From the NCBI GenBank assembly GCA_006503475.1, contig RSEH01000072.1:108660-172659 (forward strand): a DNA stretch of 64,000 bases, read 5' to 3'. Below are positions 1 to 9,433 of this stretch, piece by piece. The first letter of the stretch is position 1, and every line of letters starts with the position of its first letter. This stretch comes from Stentor roeselii. Its lineage: Eukaryota; Ciliophora; Heterotrichea; Heterotrichida; Stentoridae. The notes beneath the pieces were generated by a model, which was given only the letters and a program-made list of their open reading frames with translations, was not told the DNA's origin and made no database searches. The position numbers were made by a program, and so were the translations under genes.

Positions 1-520
1 TACTTTTAATTATTGGCACTGGATTCGGACTTTTGCCGAAGTGTCTTCTGTTTAAAGATAAAAATTTCACCCCGATTTCGTTTTTCATATCATCATTTGA
101 CAGAAAGTTAGAATCCCCTTTTGATTCAAATTCAACAATCGACTTCAACTTATTCAACTTTTCTGAAGACTTGAACTTGCTTTCTCTAACGTTTTTTCTA
201 ATCTTAAGTTTTTTTTCAATGAAATCTTTGCTTTTATGAAACGAACTTTTTCTCAATGGCCTTTCTTTCAGCCCGAGTGATTCTTGGATCTCACTGATGA
301 TACTGTCTCTTGTGTCAGAAAGTTCTTTTAAAATATTTAACGCCGGGGTTTTCACGATATTTGAAGAAAAGTAAGGGTTTGGTGAGTTAGTTTTTAGAAG
401 AGGTGAAAAGTGGCTGATGTGCTTGATGATTTCGAGAGATTTTGCTGCTTTTGATAAGTTAAGTCTTTTGTCTGAGGAGGGTTTCTTGGTTGAATGGGGA
501 AAGTTGGGTGGTGAGTGCAT
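1..520 (-). CDS. Unknown protein, 3' part beyond the window
   Basis: The minus strand is open without a stop from an ATG at 520 to the window edge, giving at least 173 residues that begin MHSPPNFPHSTKKPSSDKRL. The protein is basic and Ser/Lys-rich, with a helical stretch rich in Lys/Glu/Ser about residues 75-130; I see no known domain. Its start lies 16 bp from the start of the divergent gene at 537, so the two probably share a control region. The opposite-strand ORF at 33-239 is a mirror of this reading frame. No function can be assigned; a cytoskeletal or ciliary structural role would only be a guess. Confidence 0.6.
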   Translation of the reverse strand, partial: MHSPPNFPHSTKKPSSDKRLNLSKAAKSLEIIKHISHFSPLLKTNSPNPYFSSNIVKTPALNILKELSDTRDSIISEIQESLGLKERPLRKSSFHKSKDFIEKKLKIRKNVRESKFKSSEKLNKLKSIVEFESKGDSNFLSNDDMKNEIGVKFLSLNRRHFGKSPNPVPIIKS

Positions 521-536
521 TATTAATAATATAAAG
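521..536. promoter_or_regulatory. 16-bp divergent intergenic region
   Basis: Only TATTAATAATATAAAG separates the two divergent start codons. It is wholly A/T apart from one G and must hold both 5' leaders and any promoter element not inside the coding sequence. Function is inferred from position only. Confidence 0.45.
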
Positions 537-2321
537 ATGGGATGCTGCAACTCGGCTCGTGGAAAGGAAGTGAATGAAAATCATCAAACTCCGAATCTAC
601 CAGAACTTAATTTTTCACATGAAAATAGAGAAAGTCAATTTAAAGTTATGAAATTTTCGATTTTTGATATCAAACTTTTAAAATACCTGGAAAAAATTAC
701 TTCTTTCCCTTGTAGTACTCGGTTGAAGATTAATTATGGTGATTATCTGGAATTAGGAGATATTTGGGATTTAGTTCATGAATTTTCTCCTCCGAAAACA
801 TTAAACATAACAATATCAAACGATTGTTCTGAGCTAAACTTATCTTGTTTAATACAAATAGAAGAAGAAACAATCGAGTTCGGCAGCGTTACTCTAGGAC
901 TATTAGAAATCGAGAACTACTTCAAAGGAATAATCAGTTTATCATACCGAGGACTAAAATCAGTCTTCCTCCAAGTAGAGCTTTCACCTGAGCAAGACTC
1001 AAACGAAGAGCCTTTAAATTCTTCTTTCCCCTTAATAGGAAAGAGCAAAAGTCAGTTCTTCCCAAAGCGAGACTACCCAATAGACTTAAAAAAATACTAC
1101 ACTCCGAACTTCCTAGCCCAGCCATCCTTATCAATAGACAAGACAGGTCCCGAAATCCTCGACAAGCTAAAATCTTCCAAAATTCAATTCGAAGAACTAT
1201 CCGAGCTTCTATCATCAAAATCCTCAGAACTGATTTATTACACCCTTAACCACCTCATCTTCTTTGCAAGTCAAAGTTCTTTCGCAAGCCGTCTTCTTAC
1301 AGAGTCAAAAGAAAAATTGATTGAAATTTTACAAACTTTCCCAAATGACTCTCTTTTAATAGAGACTTACCTGGAAGTTGTATTTGACTGTCTTAAGTCA
1401 CTTGATTTGAACTCTTCTGAAGTTTCTAACTTTTTGACTGAAGCCTACTCGAAACTGCTGACAACAGTGAAATCAGGCAGGAAAAGTAGAGTCTTTTGTA
1501 TGGAAGTTCTAATTAAATACCTGCAACTTGCACAAGATAACCCGGTAAACTCTAAACAGGACCTTGAGACTCTTTTAAACTTCTCAGCCGAGTCTTACCT
1601 CAGCTTCCCATCAGATGAAACTGCTTCTTCTCTAGTCCATCTTTTTTTCCAAGGAATCCAGTCATCAAAATCTAAAATTTCTTCAATTTTCACTTCCAGT
1701 CTTTTTACCCTTTTTTTACAGATTCTAAATTCACATAAGTACAACCTTGAAGTACTGAAAACTTGTTTAAAAATCTTGAAGGTCTTCTCAGGACATAAAA
1801 CTTTCAAAGAAATCCTCAGCAAAAGTCGCACTTTTGGTCATTTAACGAAATCATTGAAAATCATCTCGGATCCGACTGTTCAAAGACTTGTTTTAGAACT
1901 TGTTAAAGAAATGGCGAATTTGAGTTTAACTGAAAATGTTTCAAATGATATTTTCTTTGTTTTAATTGCGACTTTGAGTAACTCTTATAATTCTATTAAT
2001 GTTGCTTTACTTGCAGTTCAACTTTGTAGGGCTTTTGCTACTGAACTTGGGGAATTGTTGACGAAAGATGAGGCTCTTGAATGCTTTGCTGTTTTGATGG
2101 TCTGTATGAAAGGAGAGACTGAATTGGAGTTGGAAGTTGCCAAGTTGATTAAGATTGTGAAGGACTTCGATCAGGCTGGAGTGAAGAAAAATTTACAGGT
2201 TTTTAATTGTTTGAAAGCGATTTCTGAAGATTATTCAATACCTAGCACTGGATCGAATCACTCTAGGGATGAAATCGTTTTTGAGTTGAAGAGTTTGGTA
2301 GATGAGATTTTGAATGAATAA
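537..2321 (+). CDS. Putative N-myristoylated helical-repeat protein, 594 aa
   Basis: The frame is open from further upstream, but I choose ATG 537 because it yields MGCCNSARGK, a classic N-myristoylation plus dual-Cys palmitoylation start, and because upstream codons would overlap the divergent gene. Residues about 240-590 are Leu-rich amphipathic helices resembling an armadillo/HEAT-like superhelix, which would fit a membrane-tethered scaffold. No catalytic motif is visible. The last 11 codons and the stop are copied in a tandem repeat downstream. The myristoylation motif is clear from sequence; the alpha-helical repeat fold is inference and should be tested by structure prediction. Confidence 0.7.
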   Translation: MGCCNSARGKEVNENHQTPNLPELNFSHENRESQFKVMKFSIFDIKLLKYLEKITSFPCSTRLKINYGDYLELGDIWDLVHEFSPPKTLNITISNDCSELNLSCLIQIEEETIEFGSVTLGLLEIENYFKGIISLSYRGLKSVFLQVELSPEQDSNEEPLNSSFPLIGKSKSQFFPKRDYPIDLKKYYTPNFLAQPSLSIDKTGPEILDKLKSSKIQFEELSELLSSKSSELIYYTLNHLIFFASQSSFASRLLTESKEKLIEILQTFPNDSLLIETYLEVVFDCLKSLDLNSSEVSNFLTEAYSKLLTTVKSGRKSRVFCMEVLIKYLQLAQDNPVNSKQDLETLLNFSAESYLSFPSDETASSLVHLFFQGIQSSKSKISSIFTSSLFTLFLQILNSHKYNLEVLKTCLKILKVFSGHKTFKEILSKSRTFGHLTKSLKIISDPTVQRLVLELVKEMANLSLTENVSNDIFFVLIATLSNSYNSINVALLAVQLCRAFATELGELLTKDEALECFAVLMVCMKGETELELEVAKLIKIVKDFDQAGVKKNLQVFNCLKAISEDYSIPSTGSNHSRDEIVFELKSLVDEILNE

Positions 2322-2425
2322 GGAATGATTGAGGAAAGTAATTAATTTTAATGAGAAAGAGTTTGGTAGATGAGATTTTGAATGAATAAGGAATGATTGA
2401 GGAAAGTAATTAAATTTTAATCAGA
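2289..2425. repeat. Tandem duplication, 68-bp period, spanning a stop codon
   Basis: The sequence GAGTTTGGTAGATGAG begins at 2291 and again at 2359, giving a 68-bp unit that covers the last ten or eleven codons, the TAA stop and about 30 bp of 3' flank. The second copy is nearly identical to the first, and a short third start (AGAAAGTTTGG) follows near 2422. The period is not a multiple of three. Confidence 0.9.
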
Positions 2426-2677
2426 AAGTTTGGATTTAACGAATGGAAAATTTGTGAATGGTTAAAATGATTCGATTTAAATTCAAGATAATCTTTTTTA
2501 GAGAAATTTCAAAAAAATCTTTGAAATTGGAAATTAAAGAATTTTGCTTCAAATGTTTTAACAAGATTAAATCTCTGGAATTTCAAATTATATTCGGAAC
2601 TTGATATAGACAGGGCCAATAATTCTAAACGACTTTTAACCATTTAACCCGGTCATTGCCATAAACTTATTTTAGAA
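2322..2677. other. Intergenic, 356 bp
   Basis: It contains the second copy of the stop-spanning repeat, then AT-rich sequence with runs such as TTTGAAATT. No ORF or RNA gene is seen. It links two plus-strand genes. Confidence 0.6.
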
Positions 2678-4525
2678 ATGCAAACAAGACCAGTACCGTG
2701 GAAAGACTCCTCAAAGCCTTGTTTTTCAGCTTCTCAGTCCCCTGAGCATCCATTTGAAATTTTTCAGCGTTTTCTTGAAATAATTAAGCAAGACCTGGAG
2801 TCAAAATTTCAAAATCCGGAAATCCAGGCTGAACTTTCTTTAATTCTTGAAAAATACTCAACTGATTTATCTGAGTACTCAGTTTCAAGACTTTCTGAGC
2901 GTCTGGTCTCCTGCAAAACCACCACATCAAGTCTCGAAAAAGTAATGAAAACCACTGAAAAGAAGCTGGCGGCGTTTCAAAAAGAAGCCCGAAAGTCCTC
3001 AGCCGAGCGTAAATTCGAGATCCGTGACATAAAACCAGTGCGTTCATCAGTGAACCGTTCAGTAAGTCCAGGAGAGAAGCGAAACGTATCCCAAGAAAAC
3101 ACCGAGTTGAAAGACCAGCTAAAAAAAGTAGCAGAAGAACGAGACGTTCTGCGTATCTGGAAAGAAAACGTTTTAAAGCTTCCAGGAAACTTTTCAGACG
3201 ACGCGAATTCGATGTTCAAAGAGCTTGAAACCTGTAAAAAACAACTGATGATCGGACATAAAGTCCTTGCGATGAAGATCCAAGCAATGGCGACAGCCAT
3301 TTTAAAGTTCTTAAAAGACACTGCAATTATTCAGAAGACTTTTCGTGAAAAGGAAGGCTTCGCGTCTTTAAACTTCTACGAGACAGAAAAATCGAAACTT
3401 GAAGTAAAGGTCAAAGAACTGGCAGAGTTAAAAGACTTGTCTCAATCAGAAGCTCCTTTTGTGAAACCCGGGTCTTCCTTTGACTTTTCCCAGTTATCTG
3501 AAAAAATAGTCTCTTTTGAAAGCGAGAATAAAACTCTTAAAAATCAGATTCGTGATGCACGGAAGTGCATCAAAGGACTTGAAATAAAATGTGCTGAACT
3601 TGAGAATAGCAGATGGCAGACTGAAAGAGAAAAAAGCATCTTGGAAAGAAAAAATAGGAACTCGACAACACCCAGCAATAAAAAAAACCTGATTGTCCTT
3701 GCGAAGCATTTTGAAAGTATTAAAAATTGGGCTGAAACTCGCATTAATGACCTCAGCAGGACCTTTGAAAACCGTTTTGAAGACCTTTCTAAGAAACTCG
3801 TTGAAAAAGAAGCGAATCTTGCCGAGTTAAAAAACAGGTTCACTGAAAATTTGAAAGAAAACCTCAACTTGCTTATCGCCATGAATGAAAACGTGAAAAA
3901 CTCGAATTTTGACAAGACTTCAGATGAAATCTTGAAAAGTCAAATAGAAAATTTCGAGTTTATCATCGAGCAACACAAGACTTACACTGAAATCAAGGTA
4001 AAAGAACTGAACGAAACTATTGATTCCCTAGAAAAAGAACGAAATTGCTTCATGAAACACGTGAAAACCTTAGAAACTGAGAGTTTTTCAATGAAACTCG
4101 AAATAAACAGGTTGAAAGACCTTGAAATCAGCTGGAAAAACTCTAAAATTTTAATTTCTGAACTTGAAGAAATCAATAAAAGTTTAAATAATCGACTCAG
4201 AATCGCGAAACAAAAGGAACTCGAGTTTGACCAGGTCCAATACGAAAAAAGTGTCATGAGTAAAGAAATTTCTAAATTTTCTGAAGAAGTCGCTCAGAAG
4301 GACAAGATGATCATGGACCTACAGCAGACTCTTTCATTTGAACAAATGCAGAGCAACTCCTGCCTTGAAGACCTGCTCTTAAAAGAAAAAACCACCAAAA
4401 GTGAACTTGAAATGGCAAAAATCGAGCTAAAAAACTACAAAAGCGAGCTCAAAGCCGTTGAAAGGTCGAAAAAGGACCTCGAGGAAAAGTTGGCTTCCTT
4501 GAGCAAAAAGGTCCTGGTTGAATGA
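2678..4525 (+). CDS. Long coiled-coil protein, 615 aa
   Basis: The ORF starts at ATG 2678 (MQTRPVPWKDSSKPCFSASQ) and ends with TGA. After a Ser/Pro-containing first 40 residues, nearly the whole protein from about residue 60 to 610 is heptad-like sequence rich in Lys, Glu and Leu, broken by a basic Ser-rich stretch near residues 105-135. No globular domain is recognised. It is followed 39 bp downstream, on the same strand, by another coiled-coil gene. Such proteins in ciliates are often cortical, basal-body or ciliary, but nothing here proves a location. Confidence 0.8.
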   Translation: MQTRPVPWKDSSKPCFSASQSPEHPFEIFQRFLEIIKQDLESKFQNPEIQAELSLILEKYSTDLSEYSVSRLSERLVSCKTTTSSLEKVMKTTEKKLAAFQKEARKSSAERKFEIRDIKPVRSSVNRSVSPGEKRNVSQENTELKDQLKKVAEERDVLRIWKENVLKLPGNFSDDANSMFKELETCKKQLMIGHKVLAMKIQAMATAILKFLKDTAIIQKTFREKEGFASLNFYETEKSKLEVKVKELAELKDLSQSEAPFVKPGSSFDFSQLSEKIVSFESENKTLKNQIRDARKCIKGLEIKCAELENSRWQTEREKSILERKNRNSTTPSNKKNLIVLAKHFESIKNWAETRINDLSRTFENRFEDLSKKLVEKEANLAELKNRFTENLKENLNLLIAMNENVKNSNFDKTSDEILKSQIENFEFIIEQHKTYTEIKVKELNETIDSLEKERNCFMKHVKTLETESFSMKLEINRLKDLEISWKNSKILISELEEINKSLNNRLRIAKQKELEFDQVQYEKSVMSKEISKFSEEVAQKDKMIMDLQQTLSFEQMQSNSCLEDLLLKEKTTKSELEMAKIELKNYKSELKAVERSKKDLEEKLASLSKKVLVE

Positions 4526-4564
4526 TCTAATTAATATAAATACTTTTCACTTAAACTTATAAAA

Positions 4565-6787
4565 ATGACTGCCAAGATCGAAGAAATGATTCTCAAACTA
4601 GAAAACTTTGACTACCGGAAACTTTTATCTGAATCAGCAACACCTTCACATAAGAGCGCTTCAAGCTTTCAGTTCAAGTCTCACTCGAAGAAAAGATCGA
4701 TCAGTTCTCAATTTTCATCTTTTCAGATTGAAAATATGACAAAGTCTCAAGTGGAAATCTTGAAGGCTCAGAAGAATAACATCGCTGTTCAAAAAAAACA
4801 GGCAAAAATTGAACTAAAAAAAAAAACAGATAAAATTCAAGAAGAAATAAAAAACAAAAAAAAAGAAATGAGTCTTCTTGTTAAACACTTGAAAAGTCTG
4901 CAGTTCAAAGCGGAAAATGTGGAAAAAATCGTTCAGGCGAAACAAAGTGATAAACTTGAATCGTTTAGATGGGCTCTTAGACCTTTAGAAGATACAGCTA
5001 ATGCTATACTTGAAGAAAGAAAAATCCTGGAAATGAAAAAATTGAAATTTTTTGAGAAAATCAGAGAAGAAGAAGGAGTTAAAGAGAGCAAAAATGGTGA
5101 GTTTTTGATTTTAGAAGCTCAAAAAAATGAGAAAATTCGTGAAATGCAGATAGTTCAGGATCAAATCGAGGATTTAAGGGTTAATGAAGGTATTAACTTT
5201 AGAGAATATTGCCAAGAGACTGAAACGAAAAGTATTATCAAAAAACTGAAACAGAAGAAAACTGAAACACTGGAAAGTATTAAAAATCTTGATAAAAAAA
5301 TCGAAGAAGCACAATCAAAACTGAATGATTTTCAGAAAGATTTGGAAATTCCTGTGAAAATCAACAGTTTTCATGAAAATATCTTGGAAAAAGAACTCCT
5401 TGAAATTGAAGACTATCTTAACACCCTATGTAAAGATATTTCAATTACACCTTTAAATGAATTTGTTGAAGAATATCTCAACAAACATGCGAACCCTGCT
5501 GAAGATTTGATAAAAAAACAGCAATTTTTAATTATTGAACAGAAAGAACTGGAAATGAGGGATGAATGGAATAGAACTAATGAAAGTTTTATTAAAAAGA
5601 TTAAAGAGTTGTCGAGAACTATTGAAGAGCAGGAACTTGAAGCTCTGACACTTGAAGTTAACTCAAATCCTGACTCGGAATTAGAGAATTCATTAAATAT
5701 GAACAGAGCTAGTCTCGAGTTATTAAAAAATCAAGCTGAAAAATTATTTAGACTCAATCAAGCAAAACAAGCAGTTCTTGAAACCTGGAAAAAATCTAAC
5801 CGTAAAATTTTACTCCTAAACGAAAATGAAAAACTAGTCAACGACTCAACCCTAATGAACCTCTTCAAACTTCACCTTCAGCGAAACATCGGAAAAGAAG
5901 ACCACTGGAAAACTTTAGAAAAAATCATCGAAAAATACTTCAACAAACTCTCTGAAAAAAACTTTTATTTCTACGAAAAGCAAAGAGAATCTCAAGAAAT
6001 CGAAAAAAAACTAGGAAAAAATGAAAACCAATTCAAAGAACTAAAAGCTTTTATCAACACCTGGATAATCGAAAAAGACTCTCTTCAAAAAGACCTTCTA
6101 AAAACCGCAGCTCTTGAAAAAATGACTATAAAAAAATTCGAAAACTTTAAAATTGAAATCGACATCGACAGAAGGAAAAATCTTGAAAAAGTGATCTACG
6201 AAAACCTCAGCATCAACAAATCAACCATGCAACAGATACAAAAAACTTACGGCCAAAAGGCACTCAGCAAGTATAAAGAAAAAGAAGTAGAAGAGATTAA
6301 AAAAACTCAAGAAAAACGAAAAGAAACTGTAAAAAAAAGACTTGAGCACCTTTTCGCCCAACAAGCTGAAATAAAGAACCAAATCATCCAAATGGAAAAT
6401 TTGATGAATGAAAAATGCAAAAATGTGCAAGGACAGGCTCAGAAAAGCATTTTTGAACTTAAACAAGAAATTTTGAAAATCGATCAAAAAGTCGAAGTTT
6501 TAAATGAGGCGGAAAATGAGTTGAATGAAAAACTTGCAAATTTGATGGAAGTAAAAAAAAAAGATATTTATCGAAGTCTGCATAAAACTTTACAAGCACA
6601 TGGAAATGATGGAGACTTGAAGAAAATTAAAAAACTTCTAGAAATGAAGGAAGAGAAAGAAAAGAGGATTAAGGATCTGGAGATGGAGATGGAAAAAAGT
6701 GAAGAAAATTATCAGGAAATTGTAAAAAATCTGGAAATTGAAGAGATCAGACTAAAAATAAAGCTTTCGAGTATTAATGATGATTAA
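4565..6787 (+). CDS. Long coiled-coil protein, 740 aa
   Basis: ATG 4565 follows TTATAAAA, the usual local start context. A basic Ser-rich head (residues about 25-55, with SHSKKRSISS) is followed by almost unbroken charged coiled coil to the C terminus, with Trp-containing breaks near residues 140 and 405. The gene has strong A-tract codon use (Lys AAA). The adjacent coiled-coil gene upstream has a similar head-plus-rod plan, but I cannot show homology by eye. The last codons and stop are copied in a three-unit tandem repeat immediately downstream. Confidence 0.8.
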   Translation: MTAKIEEMILKLENFDYRKLLSESATPSHKSASSFQFKSHSKKRSISSQFSSFQIENMTKSQVEILKAQKNNIAVQKKQAKIELKKKTDKIQEEIKNKKKEMSLLVKHLKSLQFKAENVEKIVQAKQSDKLESFRWALRPLEDTANAILEERKILEMKKLKFFEKIREEEGVKESKNGEFLILEAQKNEKIREMQIVQDQIEDLRVNEGINFREYCQETETKSIIKKLKQKKTETLESIKNLDKKIEEAQSKLNDFQKDLEIPVKINSFHENILEKELLEIEDYLNTLCKDISITPLNEFVEEYLNKHANPAEDLIKKQQFLIIEQKELEMRDEWNRTNESFIKKIKELSRTIEEQELEALTLEVNSNPDSELENSLNMNRASLELLKNQAEKLFRLNQAKQAVLETWKKSNRKILLLNENEKLVNDSTLMNLFKLHLQRNIGKEDHWKTLEKIIEKYFNKLSEKNFYFYEKQRESQEIEKKLGKNENQFKELKAFINTWIIEKDSLQKDLLKTAALEKMTIKKFENFKIEIDIDRRKNLEKVIYENLSINKSTMQQIQKTYGQKALSKYKEKEVEEIKKTQEKRKETVKKRLEHLFAQQAEIKNQIIQMENLMNEKCKNVQGQAQKSIFELKQEILKIDQKVEVLNEAENELNEKLANLMEVKKKDIYRSLHKTLQAHGNDGDLKKIKKLLEMKEEKEKRIKDLEMEMEKSEENYQEIVKNLEIEEIRLKIKLSSINDD

Positions 6788-7003
6788 TTTTTTAGATTAA
6801 TGAATTGGGAGGACTTTAAAGATAAGGAAACTTATTATATAAAGCTTTCGAGTATTAATGATGATTAATTTTTTAGATTAATGAATTGTGAGGACTTTAA
6901 AGATAAGAAAAATTATTATATAAAGCTTTCGAGTATTAATGATGATTACTTTTTTAGATAAATGAATTGTGAGGACTTTTAAGATAAGGAAACTTATTAT
7001 AAA
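6758..7003. repeat. Tandem repeat, 81-bp period, three copies over a stop codon
   Basis: AAGCTTTCGAGTATTAATGA begins at 6761, 6842 and 6923, so the unit is 81 bp. Each unit covers the last eight or nine codons, the stop and about 50 bp of 3' flank. Copies differ at a few bases, and the third has TAC where the first two have the TAA stop. Confidence 0.92.
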
Positions 7004-7042
7004 TCGTGAACTTAAAAAAATTACTAAATTCTGAGTATTTAT

Positions 7043-7906
7043 TCAAAAATCCCTTCCTAAAAATTTCATTGTGTATTCAAAGCCTAAAATAAAAGCCATG
7101 TTCAAAGGAAAAGCTCTCAATACGCAAGTAAAATATCCTTTAAATAGCTGTCCTACCCCATCTTGCTTAATAGTTTGAAAGAAGCAGTCAAAAGCACCTT
7201 TATATTTCGGATTAACGACAGAATCGGCTTGAATCCTGGACTTGACAGTATCAATTGGATATATTGCTGTCCATCCAACTACTCCGCTTAGTCCTCCCGC
7301 CATCATTATCACAAAATAAGACCGATTTTCAGTATTTTCCATATCCTTATAAAACCACCTAGGGGCAGCCTGATAAACAGCGAAATAAACTCCATCACCA
7401 ATAACATCTCTAAAAGTCGTCAACCAAAACCCTTTAAAAATTCCTCCAAGTCCTCCAAACTTAAACATTTCTCTAATCCATTGCCAAGTATTTTTATTAT
7501 CCTTGTTGCCAACTTTTTGCATTTGTAGCCGAATCCTAATAGCTTCAGTCGGCGAAGATAAAAAGCTTGTGGCCAGTCCAGACCAAGCACCACAAAGGCC
7601 ATGTTCCCAAATAGTCAAAGGCTGATCTCGATTTTTCATCATGTAACTTTTGCAGTTTTCGACGACTCCAAAGGAAATCGCGCAACCAAAAATTGCCCCA
7701 AATGAAGAAATTCCGCCACCTCTCCATAAACTTAGAAAGCCTTCTGTTTTAACAATGCTTTTGAACACGGATAAATCATTTCCACCTGTATTCTGAAGAC
7801 GCACTTTTATTATGTCGAAAGGCTGGGAAACTGCTACGCCACAAATGCCTGCAACTGCTCCTGCGATAAAACCTCCGGGGTCTGGAAGAATTGATTGCAG
7901 AGACAT
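7043..7906 (-). CDS. Mitochondrial carrier (SLC25) family protein, 287 aa
   Basis: This is a typical three-fold mitochondrial carrier that would exchange metabolites across the inner membrane. The signature motifs are visible once per repeat: PFDIIKVR near residue 29, the degenerate PTEAIRIR near 118, and PIDTVKSR near 216, each followed by a G-rich second helix such as GFLSLWRGGG. Length is normal for the family. The N terminus, with GFIAGAVAGICGVAVSQPFD, resembles the carnitine/acylcarnitine and basic amino acid branch, but substrate contact residues cannot be assigned by eye. The second-repeat motif has Thr-Glu in place of Leu/Phe-Asp, a mild departure from consensus. ATG 7906 is the only sensible start. 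Confidence 0.93.
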   Translation of the reverse strand: MSLQSILPDPGGFIAGAVAGICGVAVSQPFDIIKVRLQNTGGNDLSVFKSIVKTEGFLSLWRGGGISSFGAIFGCAISFGVVENCKSYMMKNRDQPLTIWEHGLCGAWSGLATSFLSSPTEAIRIRLQMQKVGNKDNKNTWQWIREMFKFGGLGGIFKGFWLTTFRDVIGDGVYFAVYQAAPRWFYKDMENTENRSYFVIMMAGGLSGVVGWTAIYPIDTVKSRIQADSVVNPKYKGAFDCFFQTIKQDGVGQLFKGYFTCVLRAFPLNMAFILGFEYTMKFLGRDF

Positions 7907-8444
7907 TTTTTTTAGAGATTTGTTTCATTTAGTTTTTGATTATTGGTGGGATATGGGGAACTTGGTTTTGGAATTAGGTTGATTTGGTTTAGGAGATTTT
8001 TAGGTGGATAGATGGAGGGATTTTTTTGGTGGTTTATTTGAAATTTTTGTTTGGGTGATGGTTTTGGGGTTTGGGTTGTTTTTAGGGTAATTATAGGGGA
8101 TTTTGTGGTTTTTTATTGAAGTGATTTGGGATAAAATGATTGAGTTTTTTGAGATTTTTAGAAGTTTAGGTTATTGGGTCATTTTATTTGGGTGATAATG
8201 AAGATATGATGATTGAGTTCTTATATATTGATTTTCAATAACTAAATTATCTAGGTTCTGATAGTTGATGCTTTGAGTAGTTACTTGAATATTTAGGTTT
8301 TCTCAGAATGAATTGAACAAACTCTAAGTTATTTCTTATTGAATCATCAAACAATTTCTCTAGTTTTTGAATTATTTCTTTAAATATGACACCAAAGTAA
8401 AATTGATAAGAGAAATGAAGAAAAGTGAATAAAAAATCAAAAAA
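7907..8444. other. Intergenic, 538 bp, G+T-skewed
   Basis: The first 200 bp upstream of the carrier gene are strikingly G/T-rich and C-poor on the plus strand, so C/A-rich on the coding strand; the remainder is AT-rich. No ORF, RNA gene or repeat is evident. Confidence 0.55.
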
Positions 8445-9131
8445 TCATAATTTCTTATTCTCTTTAATTATATTTTCCAAGGCATTCTTCTCTCTTTTTT
8501 CATGCATTAACTGTGCATATAAACACTTACTGACATCATCGACAGGTAAAGGAGGTCGATTCGCATTAACCATCTGTTTCTTTAGTTCTAAAACCGAAAC
8601 CTTCATCTTAGCAATAGCCGCTAAAATCCCTTCACCCTTATCATCCTGATTCTCCTGTGCAATCTGAATTTCCTTAACCTTAGCCAAAACCTTTACTTCT
8701 TCAACGAAACCCAAGATAATTTTATGAATTTCATTAATTCCCTTTGCCAGTTCTTTCACTTTTTTCATACTTTCCAGCATTTCCGAGTTTTCTTCAGAAA
8801 AAACATCAAAAAAACTTTCTGAAATCCGAGAAATTCTTCCTTTTTTCCATTCATTCACGTTCAAAACGCAGCTATTCACGAATCCATTTAAATTTCTGAG
8901 ACTTTCTACAAGTTTGGCTTCGTTTTGTAGGTGTTTTATGCAATTTTCACAAATTACTGATTTTTTTTCTGTTTTCATTCTCACTGTTGTTTTTTTTTCT
9001 GAGTGAGGAGAAATTCGGGAAGAGGCTTTAGATGAGGTTGAAATGGAAGTCATTGGCGAGTTTCTGACTTGGCTGTCAAATGTTTTGAAACTAGAGGATC
9101 GAGAGTGGCTGTTTTCTTTGAACTTAAGCAT
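8445..9131 (-). CDS. Unknown coiled-coil protein, 228 aa
   Basis: The start at ATG 9131 follows TTATAA on the coding strand. Residues 1-55 are Ser/Thr/Lys-rich and probably disordered; a CENC motif sits near residue 60; residues about 65-185 are heptad-like, and the C-terminal 35 residues are helical and Lys-rich. No domain is recognised. Its start is 28 bp from the start of the divergent CDGSH gene. Confidence 0.7.
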   Translation of the reverse strand: MLKFKENSHSRSSSFKTFDSQVRNSPMTSISTSSKASSRISPHSEKKTTVRMKTEKKSVICENCIKHLQNEAKLVESLRNLNGFVNSCVLNVNEWKKGRISRISESFFDVFSEENSEMLESMKKVKELAKGINEIHKIILGFVEEVKVLAKVKEIQIAQENQDDKGEGILAAIAKMKVSVLELKKQMVNANRPPLPVDDVSKCLYAQLMHEKREKNALENIIKENKKL

Positions 9132-9159
9132 TTATAACTTTAAACATTTGGATATAATT
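9132..9159. promoter_or_regulatory. 28-bp divergent promoter region
   Basis: Two start codons face away from each other across 28 bp. TTATAA-type sequence directly precedes the minus-strand ATG, and GGATATAATT precedes the plus-strand ATG. Promoter role is inferred from position. Confidence 0.45.
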
Positions 9160-9423
9160 ATGGAACCTCAGAAATTGCCTAAAGTAGCTCTGCCCTGTCC
9201 ATACCGAGTCTCACTTGAGCCAGGTAAGACATACCGTTACTGCACCTGCGGACTATCAAAGACCCAGCCTTTCTGCGACTCAAGCCACGAAGGTACCGAT
9301 TTCAAGCCACTCGAGTTTTCAGTGAATACATCTCAGCGTTTATGGTACTTATGCGGTTGTAAGCACAACAATCCAAAAGCAGGTCCATTTTGCGACGGAT
9401 CTCACATCAACGCTGACTGGTAA
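9160..9423 (+). CDS. CISD3: Double CDGSH iron-sulfur domain protein, 87 aa
   Basis: A small protein with two CDGSH-type 2Fe-2S motifs: CTCGLSKTQPFCDSSH about residues 28-43 and CGCKHNNPKAGPFCDGSH about 65-82. Each supplies the three Cys and one His that ligate a cluster. Two motifs in one short chain match the CISD3/MiNT type of the mitochondrial matrix, which handles Fe-S clusters or redox. The first motif has Ser where the consensus has Gly (CDSSH). I chose ATG 9160 because it leaves the family-sized protein; the longer ORF from 9043 overlaps the divergent gene. No clear targeting peptide is visible. Confidence 0.88.
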   Translation: MEPQKLPKVALPCPYRVSLEPGKTYRYCTCGLSKTQPFCDSSHEGTDFKPLEFSVNTSQRLWYLCGCKHNNPKAGPFCDGSHINADW

Positions 9424-9433
9424 TCTTTAATAA

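Noticed and set aside
33-239. Plus-strand 68-residue ORF
   Set aside because: Starts with TTG and mirrors a better coding frame on the minus strand that runs from ATG 520 to the window edge.
417-536. Upstream in-frame start for the 537 gene
   Set aside because: Would overlap the divergent gene by over 100 bp and hide the MGCC myristoylation start.
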